Both the position numbers and the translations under genes were made by a program. The notes beneath the pieces are model-generated. The model made no database searches. It saw only the letters and a program-made list of their open reading frames with translations, and was not told the origin of the DNA. From a virus, in IMG/VR virus record IMGVR_UViG_3300042473_000489, positions 1 through 44,269 of that record: 44,269 nt of DNA. One strand, 5' to 3'. Positions 1 through 7,209 of this stretch are shown piece after piece. Every line of letters starts with the position of its first letter. The first letter of the stretch is position 1.

Positions 1-265
1 ACCAAGAACACCAACTTGGAACTCCTAACATTTCGTGTACTGGTGAATATAAGAAAATCCCAAAAAAGAATCCAATCCATACTGATGCACACATCATACA
101 TTTAATCATATCACTCACAAATATAAAAAATCCTCGAAAAGGAAAATGTGGTGTGTTCGATGCTTTGTTAATTGAGTTTCTCGGTCCATTAAAGATACTT
201 CCGTAAACGATTATGTTAGTCATACCGTAAGCCATAATCATCCATAATAATAATTGTGTTATCAT
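1..265 (-). CDS. Small phage membrane protein (partial, runs off left edge)
   Basis: An open frame of 88 codons runs from an ATG at 265 to the window edge without a stop. The ATG lies one base after the TAG of the upstream gene, the same tight spacing seen elsewhere in this operon. The N-terminus reads MITQLLLWMIMAYGMTNIIV, a hydrophobic helix followed by YGSIFNGPRN. A second hydrophobic stretch follows a C-M-M-C motif (Cys56 and Cys59) at about residues 56-74. This layout (N-terminal TM helix, TNI-VYGSIF-like segment, then a C-x-x-C just before or in a second TM helix) is one I associate with a widespread small phage inner-membrane protein family of unknown function. Function is not known; a role at the host membrane is inferred only from hydrophobicity. 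The C-terminus is outside the window. Confidence 0.7.
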   Translation of the reverse strand, partial: MITQLLLWMIMAYGMTNIIVYGSIFNGPRNSINKASNTPHFPFRGFFIFVSDMIKCMMCASVWIGFFFGIFLYSPVHEMLGVPSWCSW

Positions 266-266
266 A

Positions 267-995
267 CTACATTGTTTCACTTATGTTGGAACCTTTTAAA
301 TAAACAGCTCCCTGTTCAACTCTTATCGATTCCAATTGTTTATTTATTTTTTCAAGGTCTTCAATCCTTGTGTTTTTTAAAGATAGTTCTTTTCTAAGTT
401 TCTGTAAAGTTTCTTGGAGAAGTAATGTCTTATCATTTGATTTTTCTACTTCAACTATTTTTTCTACCTCAACGATTCTTTCTACAATAGTTTCAACCGA
501 AACTTCTTTGATGACCTCAACTTCTTTAATCGTTTCAATCATTTCTGGTCGTCTATTTTCCAACTGTTGTATTTTTAACAACAGTTCATTTATCTGAGTA
601 TTGTCACTAATGTATTCTATTTTTGTGACAACTGTCTCAACAGGAACTTCCACTATTACTTCTCTGTCTACATATTTTATAACCTCAACTTCTTTGATAG
701 TTTCAACCGGAATTTCCTTAACTATTTCTTTAATAACTTCTTTGATGACCTCGACCTCTTTGATAACTTCAACAGGGACTTCTACCCGTATTTCACGGAT
801 TACTTCAATTTCCACCTGTTTTTCACCAACAATACCCGTTTTTCCTGAATCATCACCAAGTAAACCATATTTTTTGATGTTAAACCCTTCAGTATAACAT
901 TTAGAAATGAACTTATCAACATCCTCAATATTGTTTAATTTACAATATTCTTGGACTAATTTTAATTGACTATCCGTTAGTTTTATTTGACTCAC
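267..995 (-). CDS. Repeat-rich VEVIKEV protein, function unknown
   Basis: A 242-residue protein with an apparent GTG start at 995, since no ATG is available before the conserved-looking N-terminus. Residues 1-50 form a small hydrophilic domain (LTDSQLKLVQEYCKLNN... to KKYGLLG) of a kind I recall at the start of other phage proteins. Residues about 58-190 are a long low-complexity region built of repeats such as VEVPVEVIKEVEVIKEV and KEIPVETIKEVEV. Residues about 190-235 look like a coiled coil (Leu/Lys/Glu heptads). The start overlaps the end of the upstream gene by 26 bases, so the two are probably translationally coupled. There is no catalytic motif. It could be a fibrous or scaffolding protein, but this is only a guess from composition. 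I do not recognise a characterised homologue. Confidence 0.8.
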   Translation of the reverse strand: MSQIKLTDSQLKLVQEYCKLNNIEDVDKFISKCYTEGFNIKKYGLLGDDSGKTGIVGEKQVEIEVIREIRVEVPVEVIKEVEVIKEVIKEIVKEIPVETIKEVEVIKYVDREVIVEVPVETVVTKIEYISDNTQINELLLKIQQLENRRPEMIETIKEVEVIKEVSVETIVERIVEVEKIVEVEKSNDKTLLLQETLQKLRKELSLKNTRIEDLEKINKQLESIRVEQGAVYLKGSNISETM

Positions 996-1206
996 GTTCT
1001 TTGTTTTCGTTATAAGTTATCCATTGGTTAACTTTGGAACAATCGTGACTATCAATACCACATTTTTTCAATTTCTTTTTAAGTTTTTTCAATTGTTTGA
1101 TTGTTAGTTTATCCACCCAAATACCAATGTATCCGTGTTCCGGTTTTCCCAATTTTTTTTCTCTCTGAATTTCACGTTCCATTTCGTTCCATTCAGAATC
1201 AGTCAT
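970..1206 (-). CDS. Small lysine-rich hypothetical protein
   Basis: A 78-residue protein starting at the ATG at 1206, which is 7 bases beyond the TAG of the upstream nuclease gene. A GTG at 1227 would add seven residues but overlaps the upstream gene, so I prefer the ATG. The N-terminal third is acidic and helical (MTDSEWNEMEREIQREKK). The middle holds a strongly basic run, IKQLKKLKKKLKKCG, followed by GIDSHDCSKVNQWI. The Lys-rich helix could bind nucleic acid, but nothing identifies a family. It lies between the Mre11-like nuclease and the VEVIKEV-repeat gene in the leftward operon and overlaps the latter by 26 bases. Confidence 0.7.
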   Translation of the reverse strand: MTDSEWNEMEREIQREKKLGKPEHGYIGIWVDKLTIKQLKKLKKKLKKCGIDSHDCSKVNQWITYNENKERESNKTNG

Positions 1207-1213
1207 TGATTGT

Positions 1214-2002
1214 CTAAGATTTCCCACTATTAACTAATTTTTCTGTTCCGTTTATGATATCATCAAATGATTTCATCTTAAATGATAAGAAAGGTTTTGG
1301 ATTATCCAAATCAACAAATGAATATTCATCTGATTCAAGATTATAAATTCCAAATCCGTGTTTGGTTATTGTCTCACCATAGTTCTGTTGAATTGTTGAA
1401 CCAACCATATAAGCTTTCTTCCCACCAGGAATGTTGAAGATTTGTCTTTTGTGGATATCACCACATAACACTAAATCACATCCGTTAAACTTATCCGTTT
1501 CAAATCCGGTTTCAAACTTGTATCCGATGTCTGTTGTTAATCCCTGAACCGGTCCGTGAAACAATCCAATTTTTAATCTACCCGTTTTTTCAATCTCAGG
1601 TGGGATGTTATGGTCAAGTAATGAATACACCACCCAATCAATATTATCATCCTCATATTCCCCTCTGTTCTTCAAATAAACAATCTTCTCATTCTTTAAT
1701 GAGTCAATCACCGGTGTAAGAGCATCCAATCTTGATGAGTTACTCTCTAAGAAGTCGTGGTTTCCAATAATAACTATGGTTTTGGCAATCTGAGAACATT
1801 CCGTAAGAATCCAAGCAACAAACTCAATAAGTTCAGGTGTCATTTGGTTCTTAGAATGTACTAGGTCTCCGGTGAAGACAATCCTGTCCGGAGCAATCTC
1901 TTTGAATTGTTCTAACATATTATTTAAGATTCCACGATATAGGTCGTGGTCTTTAAATAATCGTATATGTAAGTCACTGAAGTGGACTAATTTTTTAATC
2001 AT
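1214..2002 (-). CDS. SbcD/Mre11-like nuclease (T4 gp47-type), metallophosphoesterase
   Basis: A 262-residue calcineurin-type phosphoesterase. All five metal-site motifs are visible: FSDLH (Asp10, His12), TGD (Asp46), GNHD (Asn81, His82), FHG (His149) and GDIH (His184). In T4 the equivalent gp47 forms a complex with the Rad50-like ATPase gp46 that processes DNA ends for recombination-dependent replication. This protein is shorter than T4 gp47 (about 340 residues), so part of the C-terminal capping and partner-binding region seems absent. No gp46/SbcC gene is in the window. I chose the ATG at 2002 because it follows the upstream TAA by one base and begins directly at the conserved MIKKLVHFSDLHI strand. 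A longer frame back to 2032 would overlap the zinc-ribbon gene. Family assignment is strong; the exact partner is unknown. Confidence 0.9.
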   Translation of the reverse strand: MIKKLVHFSDLHIRLFKDHDLYRGILNNMLEQFKEIAPDRIVFTGDLVHSKNQMTPELIEFVAWILTECSQIAKTIVIIGNHDFLESNSSRLDALTPVIDSLKNEKIVYLKNRGEYEDDNIDWVVYSLLDHNIPPEIEKTGRLKIGLFHGPVQGLTTDIGYKFETGFETDKFNGCDLVLCGDIHKRQIFNIPGGKKAYMVGSTIQQNYGETITKHGFGIYNLESDEYSFVDLDNPKPFLSFKMKSFDDIINGTEKLVNSGKS

Positions 2003-2003
2003 C

Positions 2004-2219
2004 TTATTTGTCAAATATTTTAAAATCATCATTTACGTGACCGCAATCGTCACATCTATATGTTGGGAAAGGTACTATAGTATCTTCCTGACTTCCTGTT
2101 AACAATTTGTTAACTTTCTTAACCATCACTACTTCTTTAAAGTAGACACAATCACACTCCTCACACACTACAGTAGGTTGTTTTTTTAAATCAATCTTTG
2201 GTTTTAATAAATCGTCCAT
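2004..2219 (-). CDS. Small zinc-ribbon protein
   Basis: A 71-residue protein with two cysteine pairs, C-E-E-C at residues 19-22 and C-D-D-C-G-H at about 56-61, spaced as in a zinc ribbon. Between them is a conserved-looking LLTGSQEDTIVPFPTYRC segment. I recall similar small proteins in T4-like marine phages, where their role is unknown. The start at 2219 is preceded by an A-rich leader without a Shine-Dalgarno site. The stop is followed one base later by the ATG of the Mre11-like nuclease gene, so the two are probably expressed together. Zinc binding is inferred from the cysteine pattern. Confidence 0.85.
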   Translation of the reverse strand: MDDLLKPKIDLKKQPTVVCEECDCVYFKEVVMVKKVNKLLTGSQEDTIVPFPTYRCDDCGHVNDDFKIFDK

Positions 2220-2247
2220 ATTCTTTTTTTATAAATTTAGTTTATTT

Positions 2248-3111
2248 TTACTTCTTAGTCAAATACTTTTTCACATCCATTTCCAAGATAGTGTCTTGAA
2301 CTGACTTGGGAACACGGAACTCTTCATATTGACCTATTTCCTTCACAAGAACAATCACACACCCATACAATTTTATGTTTTCGTATTTTGTTCCTTGTAA
2401 CATTTTGATAAGAAGTTTTCCATAAAATGGTAGTTGAGTAAAGTAGTGACCCAACGCATTGTTTGGTAACTTATCAAACGGATAATACATCTTTTTGGTG
2501 AAAAACGATTCCTCAAAGTTTTTCGGTTTATTACTTTTCCAGTCTGTTATTACCAAACCAAACTCAGTTTGTTCTTTATTCATTATAAGCCATACCTTAT
2601 CCGGTTGTCCGGTGTAAGCCAATTCAGGGTCACCCAACACAATCTCCGTATCTAATAACACAGCCCCTCTTTCAACCATAAGTTCTAAGTAAGCCGTCCC
2701 AGCAGATATCATACTATCCCCCTTTAAAATTTGTGTAAAGTCACATTCAAAGATTGGTTGTCTCACTTCTTTGTAATCCCCAAACATCTCAATGGTTTTC
2801 TTTTCTAACATATAGTGAACTCTACTCCCCATATTGGTTGAATAGTCACCCGCCGCTTTCCACTCATCTAATAGTTGTTGTTGAACCTCAGGGTCTCCTT
2901 TAGCTTTCTTTAGTGAGATACCTTCCGTATCAAACTCCTCGTAGAAATATTTCATTACCTTACTAACAGATGGATAATCGCTCCGGATTACACCGGTTTC
3001 ATCTTTCATATAATAAGTGTGAGTGTCCTCGACGAATGTTAACTCAAGGTCCTCTCTTCGTTTATCTAACAACCCCCTTATTTCTTTTGCAACCTCATTT
3101 AAATCTATCAT
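2248..3111 (-). CDS. PD-(D/E)XK nuclease, RecB/Cas4-type exonuclease
   Basis: A 287-residue protein with the motif series of the PD-(D/E)XK phage exonuclease group: G-S-R-V-H (His99), Glu156 in the TEIVLGD strand, Asp171 in TGQPDKVW, Asp190-x-Lys192 in ITDWKSNK, and Gln226-x3-Tyr230 in QLPFYGK. Family knowledge says these residues bind the metal and cleave DNA. Such enzymes in phages act as recombination exonucleases or in DNA processing. The ATG at 3111 follows the TAG of the primase gene with no gap, so it is the second gene of the leftward operon. The nuclease call is firm; whether it degrades host DNA or supports recombination cannot be told from sequence. Confidence 0.85.
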   Translation of the reverse strand: MIDLNEVAKEIRGLLDKRREDLELTFVEDTHTYYMKDETGVIRSDYPSVSKVMKYFYEEFDTEGISLKKAKGDPEVQQQLLDEWKAAGDYSTNMGSRVHYMLEKKTIEMFGDYKEVRQPIFECDFTQILKGDSMISAGTAYLELMVERGAVLLDTEIVLGDPELAYTGQPDKVWLIMNKEQTEFGLVITDWKSNKPKNFEESFFTKKMYYPFDKLPNNALGHYFTQLPFYGKLLIKMLQGTKYENIKLYGCVIVLVKEIGQYEEFRVPKSVQDTILEMDVKKYLTKK

Positions 3112-4011
3112 CTATTTCATTATATAAAAATGATTATCTATATCACCTCTTAAATCGGCAACATCGGCATCACCCGTTAATTTTATTATTTTTACTTTAC
3201 CATATAATCTTCCACCATTTAAGTTGTGATATAACTTAACAGAGTCTTGCCACGCATCCGAGTCAAGACATATAATTATATTACCATTCGCTTTCTCATA
3301 CAATGTGTTAAGTAATAACTCAGACATATGTTTTCCCAACATAGCAATACTATTAGGTAGGAATATAGCGTCAAACGCACCCTCACAGAGATAGATGTCC
3401 GCATTCCAATTGATTGTACTCTCAAAGAAGATTATCTCATCTTTTGCCGCCTCAGGGTTCTTATACTTAGCACGACTATTTGGGTCCCAACTTCGGGCAA
3501 TAAAATAGTTTAACTCATCCTTACTATCATAAGAAGGAATTATTATCCTACCCGAGAACGCACCCTTATCACAGAACCCAATACCATACTTCTCAACAAT
3601 CTTATCAGTTATCCCACGTTGGGTTAGATAGTTGTACGCCTGACGACGAACCGGATAAACTAAACTACTATCTTTGAATTTGGTAAATCCTTCAGGTAGT
3701 CTTAATTTAGTAACTCGTTTTTCTTTTGGTTTGTGATTTTCAGGTTGAAGTAGGTTGTAGATTTTTTTCTGTTTCTTGTTACCAAAAGTATCTATAAGTT
3801 TCCCAAGAGGTCCTTTAGTATTATTCTCATCACCACAACTCCAACACTTATAGACGTGTTCAAAGTAGTTCACCTCCATATTCCCCTTGTGTTGGTCTTC
3901 ATCGCATATTGGACAGTCAAAAGATATTTGACCCTTTGACTCATAGTGAAGTTTTTCATCACCTAAGATATCGTGTAGTATCTCCAATAAAATTTCCGCA
4001 TCATCTGACAT
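3112..4011 (-). CDS. DnaG-type DNA primase with CHC2-like zinc site and TOPRIM domain
   Basis: A 299-residue primase that makes RNA primers for lagging-strand synthesis, presumably working with the DnaB-like helicase encoded at 39336-40721. The N-terminal zinc site is visible as C-P-I-C (Cys33, Cys36) and C-W-S-C (Cys56, Cys59). The TOPRIM core shows LCEGAFDA (Glu210) and CLDSDAW (Asp250, Asp252), followed by GDADVADL. The length is close to T4 gp61 (about 340) and far shorter than cellular DnaG (about 600), so a C-terminal helicase-binding domain is lacking. It is the first gene of the leftward operon and starts only a few bases downstream of a good Bacteroidota promoter. Confidence 0.92.
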   Translation of the reverse strand: MSDDAEILLEILHDILGDEKLHYESKGQISFDCPICDEDQHKGNMEVNYFEHVYKCWSCGDENNTKGPLGKLIDTFGNKKQKKIYNLLQPENHKPKEKRVTKLRLPEGFTKFKDSSLVYPVRRQAYNYLTQRGITDKIVEKYGIGFCDKGAFSGRIIIPSYDSKDELNYFIARSWDPNSRAKYKNPEAAKDEIIFFESTINWNADIYLCEGAFDAIFLPNSIAMLGKHMSELLLNTLYEKANGNIIICLDSDAWQDSVKLYHNLNGGRLYGKVKIIKLTGDADVADLRGDIDNHFYIMK

Positions 4012-4015
4012 AAGT

Positions 4016-4046
4016 CAAATATACGAATAAAATTATTATTATCAAA
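4016..4046 (-). promoter_or_regulatory. Bacteroidota-type promoter of the primase operon
   Basis: On the minus strand TTTG (4046-4043) is followed by exactly 19 bases and then TATATTTG (4023-4016), matching the Bacteroidota housekeeping consensus TTTG-N19-TAnnTTTG with no mismatch. Using the usual -33/-7 positions, transcription would begin near 4012, one base before the primase ATG at 4011, so the message may be leaderless. It lies in the 87-base divergent gap between the primase operon and the first adhesin gene. Confidence 0.7.
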
Positions 4047-4072
4047 ACTTTATTAGTTTTTTAATCCCCCTA

Positions 4073-4080
4073 TATTTATG
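4073..4080 (+). promoter_or_regulatory. Possible late promoter box (TATTTATG) before first adhesin gene
   Basis: CTATATTTATGA in the divergent gap differs at one position from the TATTTATA box seen before other virion genes in this window. It ends 18 bases before the ATG at 4099. Assigned only by similarity to those other boxes. Confidence 0.35.
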
Positions 4081-4098
4081 ATAATAACATTTCATTAA

Positions 4099-4611
4099 AT
4101 GACAACGAACATTTTAATTAACAACATATCGGGAGCATCACCATTTAACATTTATTTATGTGACCCATCAAATATCACTTGTATATACATTGATACGATA
4201 CCTTCGTCGTCATTACCTTACGAATTTGTGGTTCCTGTTATTATGGGGAGTCAAAATTCTTTTAGTTTAAAAGTTGTGGATAGTAATAATTGTATATTTT
4301 ATCAAAATTTAACCGCTGTTGTTATTAGTCCGACACCAACTATTACACCAACATCCACACCAACTCCTACTCCGACACCTGCGGCATTAGTTTTAGAGTT
4401 ATTTGGTTGTTGTGATTTAACGACCCAATATGTTTTATATAACCCAACTTTGGCATCCCTTCCGGGTGTTTATACGGCAACAAATGGTCAACCTTATGAA
4501 GTTGTAAACGCAACACCATCTTATGGTACACCAACGGTTACAATAACTGACATTTTCAACAATTATGGGGATTGTTCAACTTGGATAATAGTATTCGGTA
4601 GTTGTCCATAA
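4099..4611 (+). CDS. Small modular tail adhesin (IYLCD module + PTPT linker)
   Basis: A 170-residue protein. Residues 1-75 form a module (NISGASPFNIYLCDPSN... ending in KVVDSNNC) that is clearly related to the first 75 residues of the large DUF285 protein at 7210-9528 (SYPYDIYVCD ... KVITLDGC). A Thr/Pro linker (residues about 78-95) follows, then a C-terminal domain with paired cysteines (FGCCDLT, ...YGDCSTWIIVFGSCP). There is no signal peptide. The module, linker and terminal domain layout, and its place at the head of a cassette of similar proteins next to tail genes, suggest a virion-attached receptor-binding or decoration protein. This is inference; no domain was recognised by name. Confidence 0.8.
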   Translation: MTTNILINNISGASPFNIYLCDPSNITCIYIDTIPSSSLPYEFVVPVIMGSQNSFSLKVVDSNNCIFYQNLTAVVISPTPTITPTSTPTPTPTPAALVLELFGCCDLTTQYVLYNPTLASLPGVYTATNGQPYEVVNATPSYGTPTVTITDIFNNYGDCSTWIIVFGSCP

Positions 4612-4643
4612 TTAAATGATAATAATTAAAATAAAAAAATAAT

Positions 4644-7208
4644 ATGCCTTGTAGTTCAATATACTGTATAAATAACACCGGATTAGTTGGTGCTGATGAC
4701 ACCTATATCACAGGTGGAACCCATAACGGTTACACTTATTGGTCGGGACAAACTAATGGTTGGGTAATCTTTTATTCAACCGGAACAACTAGTCAATGGT
4801 GTCTATCAAACACTTTTAGCGGAAGTTGTTCATTAGCAGGAAAAACACCTTGTTTTAGTTCTTGTCCTGATTTAAGTACCGCCTATGTTTATTCCGGAGT
4901 GTGTCCAACACCAACACCAACACCAACAAATAATTGTAGTGTTTTAGATTTTAATGCAGTATTTGATTGCGAATTTATTCCAACACCATCAGTAACACCT
5001 ACGTCTACAATTACACCAACACCTACAATTACACCAACAGCAACAAACCCTTGTTCTATTATTGGTATTGATGCTGTGGCTTATAAATTACCTATGACAT
5101 TACCATTAATGTCTATGTCGGAAAACTACGAACCATTACAGGTATTTGAACCTTTATCAATCACTAATTGTGATTTTACTCAAGAGGTGACTTTTTTTCT
5201 AATTAATGACAATATTGAGTGTTCAGGCATTTTAACATTCCAAAATTGTTACGATAACGAATTATTTTATTGTTCTAATGTGTCATTATTACCAGGACAA
5301 TCGTTAGAACTATATCAAGTATATGGAGCATTAGTTGACAATAGTTCTAACTGTATTGCATATATTGGTAACTCTAATAATAATGTAGATATTAACACAA
5401 ATGAAATTATTATTGAAACAGTTTCATTCGGTAATGTTAATAACGGTAAATGCCTTGAATGTGAATCATATGTCCCACCAACACAAACACCAACACCGAC
5501 ACAAACACCGACAAAAACACCTACACCAACAAAAACACCGACAAATACACCAACATTAACTAAAACACCAACAAATACTCCAACATTAACTAAAACACCA
5601 ACAAATACACCAACATTAACTAAAACACCAACAAACACACCAACACCAACAGTAAGTCCAACAATAGGAGCAAGCCCTACCCAAACACCTACATATACTC
5701 CAACACCAACCCAAACATTAACACCAACATTAACTAAAACACCTACACCTACACCAACATCGGGTGCAACACCTACTGAAACATTCACAATGATTGCAAG
5801 AAGTTTGAATAGTTTTTCACTTATTAGTGGACAAGGGTTTACAGTTAGAACATCATTACCATTTACAGTTGATTGGGGTGATGGTAATACAACTAATTAT
5901 CCTTCAGGTTTAGCTGTTTATATATCACATACATACTCAACACCTTATACAGGTAATATAGTAATTCAATCTTCAGATTTAACATCAATAACTCAATTGA
6001 TTCCTAGAAATGTTACACCTCAAATTAATTCAACTTCAACAAGATATTTAGAAATTGAAACCTCTCAATTAAGTCTTTTGGATGGATTGACATCAATGGG
6101 TGACGCTACTTACCCTAATAATTATTTTTCATCAGGAGATATTGGTTCATTACCTCAAACATTAATTAATTTTTATTCAACATTTAGTAATTGTGACGGT
6201 GATATTTTATATTTACCACCTAATTTAGTAAAATTATCTATTAATGGTTTAAGTAGTAATCTAAATCAATCAAATACTATCACAGGTAATATTGTAAATT
6301 TACCACCAACTTTACAGGAAATCATAATTGGTGGAGATAATACTTTGAACGGAAATGTGGCTAATTTCCCTTCACCACTTCTTAATATACTAATAGATGG
6401 TCAAAACACTATCTCCGGTAATGTATCATCGATGGCATCACTAACTAATTTATTACGATTTGACTTATATGGTAATAATAGTGTTTCAGGTGATTTAGGT
6501 AATTTATCAGATACTGTCACCCAAATAAGAATAAAAGGAACAAATACCGTGACAGGGGATATTGCAGATTTACCAACAGATTTAACAACTATTTTAGTTT
6601 GGGGAATAGCTCCGGGAGGTAATACTATTTACGGAGATGTTAATACATTCAACTATTCAACATTAGATTTTATACAAATTTTTGGTTATAATCAAATTAG
6701 TGGTAATACTAGTTCAATAAATTTAAAAGCTGGTGCATCTTTAGACATAGATGGTGAGAATACGATAACGGGCGATATTGGAGCTATAGGTAATTCTTTC
6801 GCATATTCTAGTATAACAATTAAAGGTTATAATACAATTTATGGTAACATTCAAAACTTACCTTCAAACGCTATAAGAATTGGGATATATGGTCAGAATA
6901 CCATATCGGGTGATTTATCATTAATTAATTTAAACACTCAAGTATTATATGTTTATGGTACTAACACAATATCAGGATTTACAGATAGTACAAAAATTTT
7001 CACAGGTTTATTACAAATTGAAATAATAGGTAGTGGATTCACTAGTACTAATATCGATAATTTACTAACAAGTTATGCTAATTCAACTTGGGTTTTTTCT
7101 AATCGATTGTTAAAATTAGAAGGTACATCAATGCCTACATATACTAACACCACATCATATAATATCTTAACTGGTTCAACAAAAAATGTAATAATAACAA
7201 TAACATAA
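4644..7208 (+). CDS. Large tail adhesin with PTPT linkers, PKD-like domain and LRR-like solenoid
   Basis: An 854-residue protein. The N-terminal 90 residues are Cys-rich ([14 protein letters not shown]...). Short PTPT linkers occur near residues 88-95 and 112-132, and a long one at about 277-382. Next comes a PKD-like domain at about 385-445 with the signature VDWGDGNT, and then a solenoid of at least 11 repeats of 22-24 residues built around G-x-N-T-I-S-G (for example [27 protein letters not shown]) to about residue 800. The repeat looks like a leucine-rich-type beta solenoid, as in BspA-like surface proteins. The PKD DNA is nearly identical to that in the next gene, suggesting domain exchange. 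Likely a long receptor-binding fibre or adhesin on the virion; the receptor is unknown. The 33-base gap upstream is AT-rich with no clear promoter. Confidence 0.82.
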   Translation: MPCSSIYCINNTGLVGADDTYITGGTHNGYTYWSGQTNGWVIFYSTGTTSQWCLSNTFSGSCSLAGKTPCFSSCPDLSTAYVYSGVCPTPTPTPTNNCSVLDFNAVFDCEFIPTPSVTPTSTITPTPTITPTATNPCSIIGIDAVAYKLPMTLPLMSMSENYEPLQVFEPLSITNCDFTQEVTFFLINDNIECSGILTFQNCYDNELFYCSNVSLLPGQSLELYQVYGALVDNSSNCIAYIGNSNNNVDINTNEIIIETVSFGNVNNGKCLECESYVPPTQTPTPTQTPTKTPTPTKTPTNTPTLTKTPTNTPTLTKTPTNTPTLTKTPTNTPTPTVSPTIGASPTQTPTYTPTPTQTLTPTLTKTPTPTPTSGATPTETFTMIARSLNSFSLISGQGFTVRTSLPFTVDWGDGNTTNYPSGLAVYISHTYSTPYTGNIVIQSSDLTSITQLIPRNVTPQINSTSTRYLEIETSQLSLLDGLTSMGDATYPNNYFSSGDIGSLPQTLINFYSTFSNCDGDILYLPPNLVKLSINGLSSNLNQSNTITGNIVNLPPTLQEIIIGGDNTLNGNVANFPSPLLNILIDGQNTISGNVSSMASLTNLLRFDLYGNNSVSGDLGNLSDTVTQIRIKGTNTVTGDIADLPTDLTTILVWGIAPGGNTIYGDVNTFNYSTLDFIQIFGYNQISGNTSSINLKAGASLDIDGENTITGDIGAIGNSFAYSSITIKGYNTIYGNIQNLPSNAIRIGIYGQNTISGDLSLINLNTQVLYVYGTNTISGFTDSTKIFTGLLQIEIIGSGFTSTNIDNLLTSYANSTWVFSNRLLKLEGTSMPTYTNTTSYNILTGSTKNVIITIT
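5532..5651 (+). repeat. Four tandem 30-bp units encoding Thr/Pro/Lys linker
   Basis: Four consecutive 30-base units start at 5532, 5562, 5592 and 5622. Each encodes a ten-residue [10 protein letters not shown] block (last unit slightly divergent). Units two and three differ by one base, indicating recent slippage or unequal recombination within the long PTPT linker of the solenoid adhesin. They are coding repeats in frame, so copy-number change would alter linker length without breaking the gene. Confidence 0.9.
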
Positions 7209-7209
7209 A

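Noticed and set aside
370-897. Two plus-strand open frames (370-597, 601-897) rich in Ser/Thr
   Set aside because: They are shadows of the VEVIKEV repeats on the minus strand; no start context or neighbours on that strand.
5532-5651. Regular 30-bp repeats resembling a CRISPR array
   Set aside because: There are no spacers between units, the repeats are in frame in a coding linker, and no cas genes are present.
5315-5788. Minus-strand open frame rich in Val/Gly opposite the PTPT linker
   Set aside because: It is the complement of ACACCAACA-type repeats, which cannot form stops easily; composition (VGVGVFVGV) is an artefact and the plus-strand adhesin explains the region. The same holds for 7353-7604.
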